From NCBI RefSeq assembly GCF_019801215.1, contig NZ_JAHVJO010000004.1:1-64000 (forward strand): a DNA stretch of 64,000 nt, in the 5' to 3' direction. The position numbers and the translations under genes were made by a program. Source of the stretch: Fictibacillus nanhaiensis. Its GTDB lineage: Bacteria; Bacillota; Bacilli; Bacillales; Fictibacillaceae. The notes under the pieces were generated by a model. That model did not search any database. It had not been told where the DNA came from and saw only the letters and a list, made by a program, of their open reading frames with translations. Every line of letters starts with the position of its first letter. Position 1 is the stretch's first letter. Below are positions 23,203 to 32,780 of the stretch, piece by piece.

Positions 23203-24336
23203 ATGGATGTAAACGAAACAGCTACTAAACGTATTGTTATAAAGATTGGAAGCAGCTCATTAACGAGCCGGCTTGGAGATATAAGCCGACGAAAATTAGA
23301 ACGGCTTGTAGATGAAGTCGTCAAACTAAAAGATGAAGGTCATGAAGTGTTACTTGTTTCATCTGGTGCTGTTGCAGCAGGATACAGACGCCTTGGCTGT
23401 CTGAACCGCCCGACAACATTAGCAGAAAAGCAGGCAGCCGCTTCCATCGGCCAAGGACTTCTAATGGAATCCTATTCTGAACGCTTCATCTCACATGGTT
23501 ATACAGCGTCACAGATCCTGATCACAAGAAGTGATTTTTCAGATCGAGACCGCTATCACAATATCAGAAACACCATCAATGTCTTATTGGATCGCGGAAT
23601 TATCCCGATCGTCAATGAGAACGATACGGTAACGGTGGAACGCCTAAAGTTCGGAGATAACGACACCCTTTCTGCAAAAGTGGCCGGTTTAGTCGATGCC
23701 GACCAGCTTATCATCCTTTCTGATATTGATGGTCTTTATACAGAGGACCCTCGAAAAAATCCGGAGGCGCAGCTTTTAACAAAGGTAAACGAAATCACAC
23801 AAGAGATCGAGGACTCTGCAGGTGAATCAGGCAGTGAAGTCGGCACAGGCGGAATGCGCTCTAAGATCGATGCTGTTAAAATTGCCATGGCCTCAGGAAT
23901 TTCCTCTTTCCTCGGTAACGCAACATCATCGAATATCATTCATAAAGCCGTAGCAGGCATCGCGAGAGGAACTTATTTTATTCCTGAAAACAATGAATTT
24001 AACCTCGATACAAAACGTCAATGGATCGCGTTCCATTCTGGTCCTGAAGGGGTAATTGTTGTTACGAACAAAGCCAAAAAAGGCATCGATGAACTTAAAA
24101 GCCTCTACCCGACAGGAATCCGTTATGTAAGCGGCCGATTCAAGAAAGGATCTGTCGTACGTATTAAAGACCTTGATGGGAATGAAGTCGGACTAGGCGT
24201 TTCTAATTATTCATCAAAACAGCTGATTAAAATCAAAGGCTTCACTTCAGACGAATTAACAGATCTTGGTCCAGAAGAGGCTATTAATAACAACGATTTA
24301 GTCTGCCACACACGACTGGCAGTACCGATTCACTAA
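23203..24336 (+). CDS. proB: Glutamate 5-kinase ProB
   Basis: A 377-residue enzyme with an N-terminal amino-acid kinase domain (VIKIGSSSLTSRLG; VSSGAVAAGYRRLG; PIVNENDTV; GTGGMRSKIDAVKIA) and a C-terminal PUA domain at about 285-365. It makes glutamyl-5-phosphate, the first step of proline synthesis. The ribosome site (AGGAGTG) is about 13 bases from the ATG, longer than usual, so translation may be weak or the start may differ slightly. It forms proBA with the next gene. Confidence 0.92.
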   Translation: MDVNETATKRIVIKIGSSSLTSRLGDISRRKLERLVDEVVKLKDEGHEVLLVSSGAVAAGYRRLGCLNRPTTLAEKQAAASIGQGLLMESYSERFISHGYTASQILITRSDFSDRDRYHNIRNTINVLLDRGIIPIVNENDTVTVERLKFGDNDTLSAKVAGLVDADQLIILSDIDGLYTEDPRKNPEAQLLTKVNEITQEIEDSAGESGSEVGTGGMRSKIDAVKIAMASGISSFLGNATSSNIIHKAVAGIARGTYFIPENNEFNLDTKRQWIAFHSGPEGVIVVTNKAKKGIDELKSLYPTGIRYVSGRFKKGSVVRIKDLDGNEVGLGVSNYSSKQLIKIKGFTSDELTDLGPEEAINNNDLVCHTRLAVPIH

Positions 24337-24381
24337 AAATACAATTAAAACAAGTGTTTAAAAATAACAAGGAGGCGTTGG

Positions 24382-25653
24382 ATGAGTACTTTTAACAGTA
24401 CAACCAAACAAATAAACGTAAAAGAACAGGCAGAACGGGCACAGAAAGCTTCAAAAAAGCTTGCCTTGCTGTCCCAAAAGAAAAAGAATGAAGCTTTACT
24501 GACCATTGCAGACACATTGGAAGAACACTCTGCTTTTATAGTAGAAGAAAACAAAAAAGATTTAATAAATGGCGAAGAAAATGGTTTTTCAGATGCTCTC
24601 ATGGATCGCTTGCGCCTAACCTCTTCTCGTGTAACAGAATTTGCGAACGGCTTGCGCGAAGTGGTCGAGCTGGATGACCCTGTCGGAGAAATTTTATCAG
24701 ACTGGACCTTAGAGAATGGGTTAAAAGTAGAACAAGTACGCGTTCCGCTCGGTGTAATCGGAATGATCTACGAAGCCCGTCCAAACGTTACAGTCGATGC
24801 AACAGGTCTCGCTTTAAAATCCGGGAACGCTATCGTACTTAAAGGCGGGTCAAACGCGATTCATTCAAACTCTGCGATCGTATCTGTCATTCATAAAGCA
24901 CTTGGAAACACTCAAATTCCAGAGGATGCCGTTCAATTTATTGCTTCAACCGATCGTGAAGCAGCTGGACAGTTATTTACGATGAAGGAACACATTGATG
25001 TTCTCATCCCAAGAGGCGGTGGAGCGTTAATCAAAACGGTTGTGGAAAATGCAACAGTACCCGTCTTGGAAACTGGTGTAGGTAATTGCCACACCTACGT
25101 GGACCAGTTCGCGGATGTTGAAAAAGCACTATCAATCATGGAAAACGCCAAAACAGACCGCCCTGCAGTATGTAATGCAGCCGAGACGTTCATCTTTCAC
25201 GAAGCGTGGCTCCAGCAACATAAAGATAGAGCTCAGGCACTTTTTGAGAAGCATGATATCGAAGTGCATGGTGACGAAAAAGCAGCAGAATTCTTTCCCG
25301 ATGTTATTCCAGCTACCGAAACAGATTGGGCGGAAGAGTATTTAAGCCTTGCTGTAGCTGTAAAAGTGGTAAGTTCCGTAGAAGAAGCAGTGGAACATAT
25401 TGAGTGCTATGGAACAAAACATTCAGAAGCTGTGGTAACAGAAGACAGTAAGACGGCACTGCATTTCCTTAACGGAGTCGATGCGGCCGCTGTTTACCAT
25501 AATGCTTCAACGCGCTTTACGGACGGCTCAGCGCTTGGATTCGGTGCAGAGATCGGCATCTCTACACAGAAGCTTCACGCTCGCGGGCCTATGGGGTTAC
25601 CTGCATTAACAACAATTAAATACCGAATGACTGGCGATGGCCAAGTGAGGTAA
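24382..25653 (+). CDS. proA: Gamma-glutamyl phosphate reductase ProA
   Basis: A 423-residue NADPH-dependent reductase of the aldehyde dehydrogenase superfamily. The conserved MIYEARPNVTVDA segment, RGGGALIKTVVENATVPV, the catalytic cysteine region ETGVGNCHTYVD and the C-terminal LHARGPMGLPALTTIKY are all present. It converts glutamyl-5-phosphate to the semialdehyde. AAGGAGGCG precedes the ATG, 45 bp after proB. A terminator follows. Confidence 0.94.
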   Translation: MSTFNSTTKQINVKEQAERAQKASKKLALLSQKKKNEALLTIADTLEEHSAFIVEENKKDLINGEENGFSDALMDRLRLTSSRVTEFANGLREVVELDDPVGEILSDWTLENGLKVEQVRVPLGVIGMIYEARPNVTVDATGLALKSGNAIVLKGGSNAIHSNSAIVSVIHKALGNTQIPEDAVQFIASTDREAAGQLFTMKEHIDVLIPRGGGALIKTVVENATVPVLETGVGNCHTYVDQFADVEKALSIMENAKTDRPAVCNAAETFIFHEAWLQQHKDRAQALFEKHDIEVHGDEKAAEFFPDVIPATETDWAEEYLSLAVAVKVVSSVEEAVEHIECYGTKHSEAVVTEDSKTALHFLNGVDAAAVYHNASTRFTDGSALGFGAEIGISTQKLHARGPMGLPALTTIKYRMTGDGQVR

Positions 25654-25675
25654 GGATATTCGGAAAGCAGTTGGA

Positions 25676-25704
25676 AAGCAGTCCTTAAATGGGCTGTTTT
25701 TTTG
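25676..25704 (+). terminator. Terminator of proBA
   Basis: CAGTCC (25679-25684) pairs with GGGCTG (25691-25696), followed by T7. Confidence 0.75.
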
Positions 25705-25737
25705 TGACTTTTTAATTCAACAAAATGCAAAATAGAC

Positions 25738-25758
25738 GGCTCTCGTCACACGAGAGCC
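25738..25758. other. Perfect 9-bp hairpin between convergent operons
   Basis: GGCTCTCGT-CAC-ACGAGAGCC lies between the proA and qoxD terminators. It lacks a clean T-tract on either side, so it may be a backup terminator or a transcript-end stabiliser. Confidence 0.5.
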
Positions 25759-25780
25759 CTCCAAATTAAACAATTTTTAT

Positions 25781-25816
25781 ATAAAAAAGCCTCCTGCTTA
25801 TCAAGCAAGAGGCTTC
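25781..25816 (-). terminator. Terminator of qoxABCD
   Basis: On the minus strand AAGCCTCTTGCTT pairs with AAGCAGGAGGCTT and is followed by TTTT. Confidence 0.85.
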
Positions 25817-25820
25817 CTTA

Positions 25821-26222
25821 TTAATGACTGCCATGTTCCTCAGACTCATGACTGCCGTCTTGGTTCTCAGTTTTCGGGGCGTCGTGCTTATCATGCTTAG
25901 CATGACCAGCAGACATGACCCAAACAGAACCGATGACGATGACGATTGCCACGAATGCGCCAAATAGTACGTTCCCTATTTGAATACGTCCGCTGAATCC
26001 GCCCTTTCTCGAATTCTCCGTCACGTGCATGAACATCAATAGCTGCAGGGCAGCCTGCAAAAACGCAAATCCAAAGATAATGATTAAGATCCAAGTAACG
26101 GATAAATCCGTTCCCAATGCAATCCATAAGGCGAAAAGGGTGAGCACAATAGAAAGAACGAATCCGATTAAATGCTTCCACGGAAATCCGCCGTGTTCTG
26201 TAGCCGCAGATTTATTAGCCAT
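25821..26222 (-). CDS. qoxD: Cytochrome aa3 quinol oxidase subunit IV
   Basis: A 133-residue membrane protein with three helices and the conserved motif GLFALWIALG-like/LMFMHVTE, which holds the small bacterial subunit IV signature. The C terminus is an extended, histidine-rich, charged tail (HAKHDKHDAPKTE ... HESEEHGSH). Subunit IV helps assemble the CuB centre in related oxidases. It overlaps qoxC by eight bases and is the last gene of the operon. Confidence 0.9.
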   Translation of the reverse strand: MANKSAATEHGGFPWKHLIGFVLSIVLTLFALWIALGTDLSVTWILIIIFGFAFLQAALQLLMFMHVTENSRKGGFSGRIQIGNVLFGAFVAIVIVIGSVWVMSAGHAKHDKHDAPKTENQDGSHESEEHGSH

Positions 26223-26835
26223 GCTGCATCACCATCCCCATCAAATAAACGGCTGTAAAGATAAAGATCCATACGACGTCTAAAAAGTGCCAGTAAAGAC
26301 TGGAGATGAAAACTTTTGCCGAAGTGGCTGGAGTTAGACCTCGACGAGCCACTTGAATCAAGATCATGATGACCCAAAAGATACCGAACGTTACGTGGGC
26401 ACCGTGAGTACCTACCAAGACAAAGAATCCTGACCATGCCGCACTCGTTCCGATATTTGCTCCCTCATGGATAAAGTGTAAGAACTCTTGAATCTCGAAA
26501 TATAAGAATCCGAGACCTAATCCAAGTGTAACGATCATCCATGTCATTAAGCCTTTTACATTATGGCGGCGCATTTCATGAATCGCCAGTCCACAAGTAA
26601 AACTACTTGTGAGAAGCAAAAACGTTTGAATCAAAAGACTCTTGACTTCGAACAGAGCACCAAGAGCTGGACCGTCTGCTATACGGTGTGTTAATACCAT
26701 ATACGTTGCAAACAACGTTGCGAACAATGCAATTTCTGCCCCTAGGAAAATCCAGAAACCGAGGATGTTTAATCTCCCCGTTTCTGAACGATACTCTAAA
26801 GGCGTGTTGGGGTCGTGTGTTTCTGCATGTGCCAT
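26215..26835 (-). CDS. qoxC: Cytochrome aa3 quinol oxidase subunit III
   Basis: A 206-residue protein with five membrane helices and the subunit III motif GTHGAHVTFGIFW. It does not bind redox metals but stabilises subunit I. AGGAGGCG precedes its ATG, 14 bp after qoxB. Confidence 0.92.
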   Translation of the reverse strand: MAHAETHDPNTPLEYRSETGRLNILGFWIFLGAEIALFATLFATYMVLTHRIADGPALGALFEVKSLLIQTFLLLTSSFTCGLAIHEMRRHNVKGLMTWMIVTLGLGLGFLYFEIQEFLHFIHEGANIGTSAAWSGFFVLVGTHGAHVTFGIFWVIMILIQVARRGLTPATSAKVFISSLYWHFLDVVWIFIFTAVYLMGMVMQHG

Positions 26836-26849
26836 TTTTTCACGCCTCC

Positions 26850-28790
26850 TTAATTAGAAATCTTTTCTGTTTTAATAATTTCTTCTTCACTTACATAATA
26901 TCCATCGTCATACTCGAATGAGCGGTAGATCAATGTTCCAAATACACCGATGAGTCCGAGTGCACCCATCCACATCCACTCAAATACCATTCCGAATCCA
27001 GCGATAAAGAAGAATGACGCCATGATGAACGGTACGCCTGAGTTGCTAGGCATGTGAATCGGCTTAATATCTTTTATCGTTAACTTCTCAACTTTACCTT
27101 CTTGTTTCTGTCTCCAGAAGTGATCCAGACTCTTAACTACTGGAATTTTTGCAAAGTTATAGAATGGAGGCATTGCTGATGGAGTTGACCATTCTAATGT
27201 ACGGCCATTCCAAGCATCTCCATGCGTCTCACGTTTCGCGTAACGGAAGCTGTAGTACATGTTGTATACAAGAATTAAGAACGCAACACCCATCATGAAT
27301 CCACCGATAGTTGAGACCATGTTCAATGGACCCCAGCCTGATTCTTCACTGTACGTGTATACACGTCTTGGCATTCCATCAAGACCAAGGAAGTATTGCG
27401 GGAAGAAACAAATGTTAAATCCGATCGTAAACAACCAGAATACCCATTTCCCGATACGTTCGTTCAGCTTATAGCCGAACATTTTCGGATACCAGTAAAC
27501 AAGACCTGCGAAACATGCAAACACTGTTCCTGCAATCAGCACATAGTGGAAGTGAGATACAAGGAAGTATGTGTTGTGATACTGATAGTCAGCAGCTGCC
27601 ATCGCAAGCATGACACCTGTCACCCCACCGATTACAAAGTTCACGATAAATCCTAGTGACCAGAGCATCGGGGTCGCAAATTCAATTTTTCCTCTGTACA
27701 TCGTAAACAGCCAGTTAAAGATTTTAACCCCTGTCGGAATACCGATCGCCATGGTTGTAATCGAGAATACAGAGTTTACTACTGCTCCTGAGCCCATTGT
27801 AAAGAAGTGATGGACCCAAACCAAAAAGCTGTATCCAGCAATTAGAAGCATAGACCATATCATCGCCTTATAACCAAACAACGTTTTTCTTGAGAAAGTA
27901 GAGATAATCTCTGAGAACATACCAAACGCTGGTAAAATTACGATATAAACTTCAGGGTGTCCCCATAACCAGAAAAGGTTGGCCCAAAGCATATCCATTC
28001 CTTCCCCTTGAAGCGTAAAGAAATGGCTTCCGAACAAACGGTCAAATGTCATTAAAGCAAGTGCTACCGTTAGGATCGGGAAAGCAAAAATGATAATAAC
28101 CATTGTTACGAGTGATGACCAAGTAAACATCGGCATACGGAATAATGTCATTCCAGGTGCACGCATTTTAAGAATCGTTACAAGGAAGTTAATACCCGTC
28201 AGCAATGTACCGATACCGGCAATCTGCAGGCCTAGCAAGTAATAGTTCTGACCAGGTCCCGGACTCATTTCGTTACTTGCGAGTGGCATGTAACTCGTCC
28301 ATCCTGCTGATGGTGATCCACCAATAATAAACGAGATGTTAAACAGCATTGCACCGATAAAGAACGTCCAGAAACTTACTGCGTTCAAATAAGGATAGGC
28401 TACGTCTCGAGCTCCAATTTGAAGAGGAACGACGACGTTTATCAAACCTATCAAGAACGGCATCGCCATGAAAATGATCATGATCGTTCCGTGTGTTGTA
28501 AAAATTTCATTGTAGTGCTGTGAATCAAGGAACTTCGCCTCAGGAACCGCGAGCTGAGTACGCATTAATAACGCATCGACCCCGCCTCGGAAAAGCATGA
28601 GCACAGCTGAAACAATATACATAATTCCTAGTTTTTTATGATCAACAGTTGTGAGCCATTCTGTCCACAACCACTTCCATTTTTTAAAATAAGTTAGGTA
28701 AAACAGAATACCCGCTGTTGTAAGGGCAATAGAAACATCCGCCCCATAAATCAGTGGATCTCCTGTTACGAAAAATTCATCCCATTTCAT
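26850..28790 (-). CDS. qoxB: Cytochrome aa3 quinol oxidase subunit I
   Basis: A 646-residue heme-copper oxidase core with about 14-15 helices. The CuB and cross-linked tyrosine site is seen as [12 protein letters not shown], the CuB histidine pair as WVHHFFTMG, and the heme ligands as SHFHYVL. It reduces oxygen to water and pumps protons. The close match to B. subtilis QoxB across its length, with a QoxA partner lacking CuA, identifies a quinol rather than a cytochrome c oxidase. Confidence 0.96.
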   Translation of the reverse strand: MKWDEFFVTGDPLIYGADVSIALTTAGILFYLTYFKKWKWLWTEWLTTVDHKKLGIMYIVSAVLMLFRGGVDALLMRTQLAVPEAKFLDSQHYNEIFTTHGTIMIIFMAMPFLIGLINVVVPLQIGARDVAYPYLNAVSFWTFFIGAMLFNISFIIGGSPSAGWTSYMPLASNEMSPGPGQNYYLLGLQIAGIGTLLTGINFLVTILKMRAPGMTLFRMPMFTWSSLVTMVIIIFAFPILTVALALMTFDRLFGSHFFTLQGEGMDMLWANLFWLWGHPEVYIVILPAFGMFSEIISTFSRKTLFGYKAMIWSMLLIAGYSFLVWVHHFFTMGSGAVVNSVFSITTMAIGIPTGVKIFNWLFTMYRGKIEFATPMLWSLGFIVNFVIGGVTGVMLAMAAADYQYHNTYFLVSHFHYVLIAGTVFACFAGLVYWYPKMFGYKLNERIGKWVFWLFTIGFNICFFPQYFLGLDGMPRRVYTYSEESGWGPLNMVSTIGGFMMGVAFLILVYNMYYSFRYAKRETHGDAWNGRTLEWSTPSAMPPFYNFAKIPVVKSLDHFWRQKQEGKVEKLTIKDIKPIHMPSNSGVPFIMASFFFIAGFGMVFEWMWMGALGLIGVFGTLIYRSFEYDDGYYVSEEEIIKTEKISN

Positions 28791-28808
28791 TATAAAATGC
28801 CTCCTCTG

Positions 28809-29792
28809 TTAATGGGCATGTGAATCCCCATGAGACTCCGATTCTTGTTGTTGTTTCTCTTCTTTAAGCTTCTCTTCTTTAAGCTTCTTTCGTTCTTCTT
28901 TTGCTTCTTTCGAATGCGGAACTTTCGGCTCGTAGCCTAATCGTTCACGTGTTTTAACTGCATAATCAGCTTCATCAGCATGATTTACCCACTCTAAGTG
29001 AGTAGATGAGAAAGTCATTTCCTTTACATGACCAGGAAGCATCAGCTTGTCATACTGCTCCTTCGTTAATTCCGGAGCACCACTTTTCGTTTCATCCGCC
29101 CACTTGTCGAAAGCATCGTCAGTTAAAGAATGAACTTCAAAGGTATGATCTGTGAATCCTTCTCCAGTAAAGTTGGAGTTTCTGCCTTCAAACGTTCCCT
29201 GTTCATCTGCCTGCAAATAAAGCTCTGTTTCCATGCCCGCCATGGCGTACTTTTGGCCACCTAAGGCTGGAATCCAAAACGATGCCATTGAATCAGCTGA
29301 TGTTAATTTAAATAGAACAGGTCTGTCTTCTGGGATATGAAGATAGTTAACCGTTTCTATATCCTGTTCTGGATAAGAGAACACCCATTTCCAGTTCACA
29401 GATGTTGCATGGATAACTAATGGTTTTTGATCTTTAGTCTCCTCGGGAGGACCCTCTAGAGAATAGATTGTTTTAACTGTTGGTATAGATAGGGCAATAA
29501 CAATAATAATAGGAATGACCCACCAAATCGTTTCAAGCAAATGACTGCCTTCATTATCTGGATCATAGCCTTTATGATTTTTGTGGTCTCGATACTTATA
29601 AACGATAAAAGCAAACAACCCATAAACAACTAGTAAGATAAATGTCATAAAACCAATCGAATACAAAATAAGGTCCTTCTGCTGTTCACCAACAGGTCCC
29701 TTTGGATCTAGAACCACCATATTGCTGCAGCCGCTAAGCATAAACACGGCTATGATTACCCCGAATGTTAAAAACGGCTTTAACCGTCGCAT
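28809..29792 (-). CDS. qoxA: Cytochrome aa3 quinol oxidase subunit II
   Basis: A 327-residue lipoprotein (lipobox LSGC) with two membrane helices and a cupredoxin domain on the outer face. The CuA cysteines (CxxxC) and a heme c site (CxxCH) are absent, as expected for a quinol oxidase. The last 45 residues are a long charged tail ending HGDSHAH. I start at ATG 29790-29792, with GGAAGGTGG upstream; the frame extends four codons to a GTG without a better site. First gene of qoxABCD. Confidence 0.94.
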   Translation of the reverse strand: MRRLKPFLTFGVIIAVFMLSGCSNMVVLDPKGPVGEQQKDLILYSIGFMTFILLVVYGLFAFIVYKYRDHKNHKGYDPDNEGSHLLETIWWVIPIIIVIALSIPTVKTIYSLEGPPEETKDQKPLVIHATSVNWKWVFSYPEQDIETVNYLHIPEDRPVLFKLTSADSMASFWIPALGGQKYAMAGMETELYLQADEQGTFEGRNSNFTGEGFTDHTFEVHSLTDDAFDKWADETKSGAPELTKEQYDKLMLPGHVKEMTFSSTHLEWVNHADEADYAVKTRERLGYEPKVPHSKEAKEERKKLKEEKLKEEKQQQESESHGDSHAH

Positions 29793-29863
29793 CACTATGT
29801 CCACCTTCCTCTCTCTATTTAAAGCATTCTTTTAAATGAACTATATTTTTAAACCCTGAATGC

Positions 29864-29883
29864 ATTGTGAAGTATATCACAAT
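29864..29883 (-). promoter_or_regulatory. FNR/Rex-like operator upstream of qoxA
   Basis: TTGTGAAGTATATCACAA (29865-29882) sits about 70 bp before qoxA. It fits TGTGA-N6-TCACA (FNR/CRP type) exactly and the Rex consensus TTGTGAA-N4-TTCACAA at 17 of 18 positions. The rest of the 29793-30196 gap holds the presumed qox promoter, which I cannot place with confidence, and the tcyP terminator. Confidence 0.55.
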
Positions 29884-30145
29884 GTTTTTCGCACACAAAA
29901 CAAAAAGTATGAAACCTGTGCCCTCATCATATCAAAACGGCTGATCAAGAAACCTCTAACCATAGAAGTGTCACGAGAATTTCAAATAAAGCTCACAACT
30001 TTATCACAACTTCGCCATACAATGTTCACGATTTTGGAAGAGCCTTCTTCTATTGGTAACACGGGATTCTTTTTTTAAAATTTCAGTTTATAATTTGTAC
30101 CCTATTTGAGGGGCGTTCACACCTTTTTAAGGTCTATTTACAAAA

Positions 30146-30184
30146 TAAAAAAACGATCCCGCTTCAGTGAGCGAGACCGCTTTT
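30146..30184 (-). terminator. Terminator of tcyP
   Basis: On the minus strand CGGTCTCGCT pairs with AGCGGGATCG and is followed by T7. Confidence 0.8.
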
Positions 30185-30196
30185 TTAAATGATGTC

Positions 30197-31585
30197 TTAA
30201 GCACTTACTTCGACTTGGTTACCATTGTCATTGTAAACGTCTGTATCTAATTGCTTCTGCACTTTACTGGTTAATAATCCAGAGGTCATCGCACCGCTAA
30301 CATTGACTGCCGTACGGCCCATGTCAATCAATGGTTCAACAGAAATCAATAAACCTGCAAGCGCAATCGGTAGGTCCATAGCGGAAAGCACAAGAATAGC
30401 AGCGAACGTTGCACCGCCTCCAACTCCTGCAACACCGAAAGAGCTTAATGCGACTACGACAACTAACATCAGTAAGAAGGACGGTGTTAACGGATCAATT
30501 CCAACTGTTGGAGCAATCATTACCGCTAACATGGCAGGATATATTCCGGCACACCCATTCTGGCCGATTGAAAGTCCAAATGATCCCGAGAAGTTTGCAA
30601 TTCCATCAGACACACCCATACTTTTTTGTGTACGAATCGTTAATGGAAGCGCTCCTGCACTTGTGCGTGACGTAAAGGCAAATGAAAGTACAGGAAATGC
30701 TTTTTTCATATACGTAATCGGATTTAATCCCGCAAACGTCAGAAGCAGCAAATGAATCCCAAACATGATCAGCAATGCGACATACGATGCAATAACAAAC
30801 TTGCCAAGCTTTGCGATTGCTCCCATATCACTTAGGGCTACCGTTTTAGTCATTAATGCAAGTACCCCGTACGGTGTCAAGCGAAGTATCAATGTAACAA
30901 CGCGCATGATTACGGAATAAAACGCATCCACTATTTTAGCAAAAAGCTCTGCATGTTCTTCTTGTTTTCGTCTCACACCAAGGTAGGCTATGCCAATAAA
31001 GGCGGCAAAAACAACAACCGCAATCGTCGACGTAGGTCTAGCTCCTGTAAAATCCAAAAACGGATTTGCAGGTAAAAGTGACAGAATCTGCTGTGGAAGT
31101 GTTAAGTCTTTCACTTCTGTAAAAGTACCTTCTAGCTGTTCGCCACGAGCCGTTTCAGCTTCACCTTGTTCAATCTGAACCGCTTCTAGATCGAACGCTA
31201 CAGAAGTTCCAATCCCTACAACAGCAGCAATCGCTGTTGTACCTATAAGAATTCCGATAATCAATCCGCTTAATTTTCCAATGTTGCCTTTTAGATTCAA
31301 ACGCGTGAATGCTGCAAGGATTGAAATAAACACGAGTGGCATAACGATCATTTTCAAGAACGTTACATAACCACCGCCAACAAGGTTAAACCATTCTGTA
31401 GACTTTGCTGCCACTTCAGAATCAGCACCATAACCATATTGAAGTCCAAGACCAAAGAGAATTCCTAATCCAAGGCCCGTAAATACACGTTTAGAAAAGG
31501 AAACGTGCTTTTTTTGCATGTAATACAAAACACTTAAAAGTATAAACATAATAGCAATATTCGATAAAACCAAATAGGTAGTCAC
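30197..31585 (-). CDS. tcyP: L-cystine transporter TcyP (DAACS family)
   Basis: A 462-residue sodium- or proton-coupled dicarboxylate/amino-acid symporter with about eight helices and re-entrant loops. Conserved substrate-site stretches are SFAFTSRTSAGALPLTIRTQ and GQNGCAGIYPAMLAVM. Length and sequence fit B. subtilis TcyP, a main cystine importer. The start is GTG after GGGGGG. TTGACA (31639-31644) upstream could be its -35 box. It is monocistronic. Confidence 0.87.
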   Translation of the reverse strand: MTTYLVLSNIAIMFILLSVLYYMQKKHVSFSKRVFTGLGLGILFGLGLQYGYGADSEVAAKSTEWFNLVGGGYVTFLKMIVMPLVFISILAAFTRLNLKGNIGKLSGLIIGILIGTTAIAAVVGIGTSVAFDLEAVQIEQGEAETARGEQLEGTFTEVKDLTLPQQILSLLPANPFLDFTGARPTSTIAVVVFAAFIGIAYLGVRRKQEEHAELFAKIVDAFYSVIMRVVTLILRLTPYGVLALMTKTVALSDMGAIAKLGKFVIASYVALLIMFGIHLLLLTFAGLNPITYMKKAFPVLSFAFTSRTSAGALPLTIRTQKSMGVSDGIANFSGSFGLSIGQNGCAGIYPAMLAVMIAPTVGIDPLTPSFLLMLVVVVALSSFGVAGVGGGATFAAILVLSAMDLPIALAGLLISVEPLIDMGRTAVNVSGAMTSGLLTSKVQKQLDTDVYNDNGNQVEVSA

Positions 31586-31963
31586 CTACAAGTCCCCCCT
31601 TTAGTTAACTAAATCAAATTAATACAATTAAACCTATCTGTCAAGTAGGATTAATTTAGGTTAATTTTATAACTCACCTCCTTTTACACAAAAAAGGCCA
31701 TTTCTTCTCAAATAAAAAGAAATAGCCTTAGTGTATGTGTGCTTCAATTTTTGTGAGTTTATTTAGTTGTGTTTCAGATATATTCTTGTTCCAAAGAAAT
31801 TATGCGTTTTTTATATGGCATATTCCTATGAGCAGGTGCTAAACTTGCACAAACCACCGGCCCCATCCTTCAAGCCAAAAGTCCCAAATAATCGAAGGAC
31901 TATTCTCCTGCTCTTCACAATACATTGAGTGAGGGAAGAAAAATGGAATGGGGGTTATTATGT
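31586..31963. other. Intergenic region upstream of tcyP
   Basis: It holds the tcyP promoter region (TTGACA at 31639-31644 on the minus strand) and a hairpin at about 31689-31732 (AAGGCCATTTCTT/AAGAAATAGCCTT with an A-run to its left). The rest, to the ribosome site of the gene at 31964, shows no gene. I could not place a CymR or S-box element. Confidence 0.4.
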
Positions 31964-32416
31964 ATGACACTTTATGAAACACTTGTAGTGCTTCATGTTA
32001 TCGCAGCTGTTGCCGGTTTGGGTGCCAGCTTTGCGATGCCTGTTGTATACAAATTTGCAAAAACCGCCAGTCAGGCACAGTTCGTTCTTCATTTGAACAA
32101 GAAAATTGAAACCCTTCCGAAGATTGGCAGTTTATCATTGCTTGCAACAGGCCTTCTGCTTGGCGCGTTAAATACTGCGCTCTTTAACGAAATCTGGTAT
32201 ATCTCATCACTTGTGATTTATGCGTTATCCCAAATTATTGTAATTGGCATCATACCTAAAAAACAAAAGGAAATGGAAGACATTCTTGCCTCACATGAGG
32301 GCGAGGAACTGCCAGAATCTTTTCGGACTGTCAACAAACAGCTCGATCCATATGTATACCTTCTTCACAGTTTGGCTTTTGTACTCATTTTTTTAATGGT
32401 GGTAAAACCGTTTTAA
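31964..32416 (+). CDS. DUF2269-like membrane protein
   Basis: A 150-residue protein with four membrane helices (LYETLVVLHVIAAVAGLGAS; IGSLSLLATGLLLGAL; SSLVIYALSQIIVIGII; LHSLAFVLIFLMVV). The N-terminal pattern with a histidine in the first helix is typical of DUF2269 integral membrane proteins of unknown role. I start at ATG 31964-31966 after GGGGG; an alternative ATG at 31943, after GAGGG, would add seven residues. Confidence 0.65.
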   Translation: MTLYETLVVLHVIAAVAGLGASFAMPVVYKFAKTASQAQFVLHLNKKIETLPKIGSLSLLATGLLLGALNTALFNEIWYISSLVIYALSQIIVIGIIPKKQKEMEDILASHEGEELPESFRTVNKQLDPYVYLLHSLAFVLIFLMVVKPF

Positions 32417-32479
32417 CTCCTCATAAAAGCGCTCACTCTTGGACACAATACGGTGTAAAGAGATGAGGAGTGAAAAAAC

Positions 32480-32641
32480 ATGTCACGCGGCAAATCATTT
32501 GAACATAAAAAACAAGGTCACCCTGGCCGTTTCCCTAATAACACCCTTCAGAACAGACTGGTTCAAAAAAACGATGAAACAGATTCAACGTCACTTGTAA
32601 CAAAAGAAGCTTTTAAAAACCGGACGGAAGACAACGAATAA
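32480..32641 (+). CDS. Small basic hydrophilic protein (53 aa)
   Basis: An open frame beginning MSRGKSFEHKKQGHPGRFPN and ending FKNRTEDNE, with AGGAG nine bases before the ATG. It is rich in K, R, N and Q with no hydrophobic segment, like small spore-core or nucleic-acid-associated proteins of Bacillus. It does not match an SASP I remember. A terminator follows. Confidence 0.6.
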   Translation: MSRGKSFEHKKQGHPGRFPNNTLQNRLVQKNDETDSTSLVTKEAFKNRTEDNE

Positions 32642-32645
32642 GATT

Positions 32646-32684
32646 GGAAGCACTCTTGGAATATTCATCCTTGGGTGCTTTTTC
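32646..32684 (+). terminator. Terminator of the small gene at 32480
   Basis: AAGCAC pairs with GTGCTT around a 24-nt loop, followed by TTTTC. Confidence 0.65.
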
Positions 32685-32780
32685 ATTGTCACGATTCTCT
32701 CTGCACCTATTGAGTTCTTTCCCCATTCAATACTATAATCAAGAGGGTACAAATTACTGACAGAAATAGGTGTTATATAG

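Noticed and set aside
29860-29900. Cytochrome caa3 (cytochrome c) oxidase instead of quinol oxidase for the operon next to this site
   Set aside because: Subunit II lacks the CuA cysteines and any CxxCH heme site, and all subunits match the Qox type.
29860-30078. 72-codon plus-strand frame upstream of qoxA
   Set aside because: No ribosome site and no protein-like composition; it overlaps the qox regulatory region.
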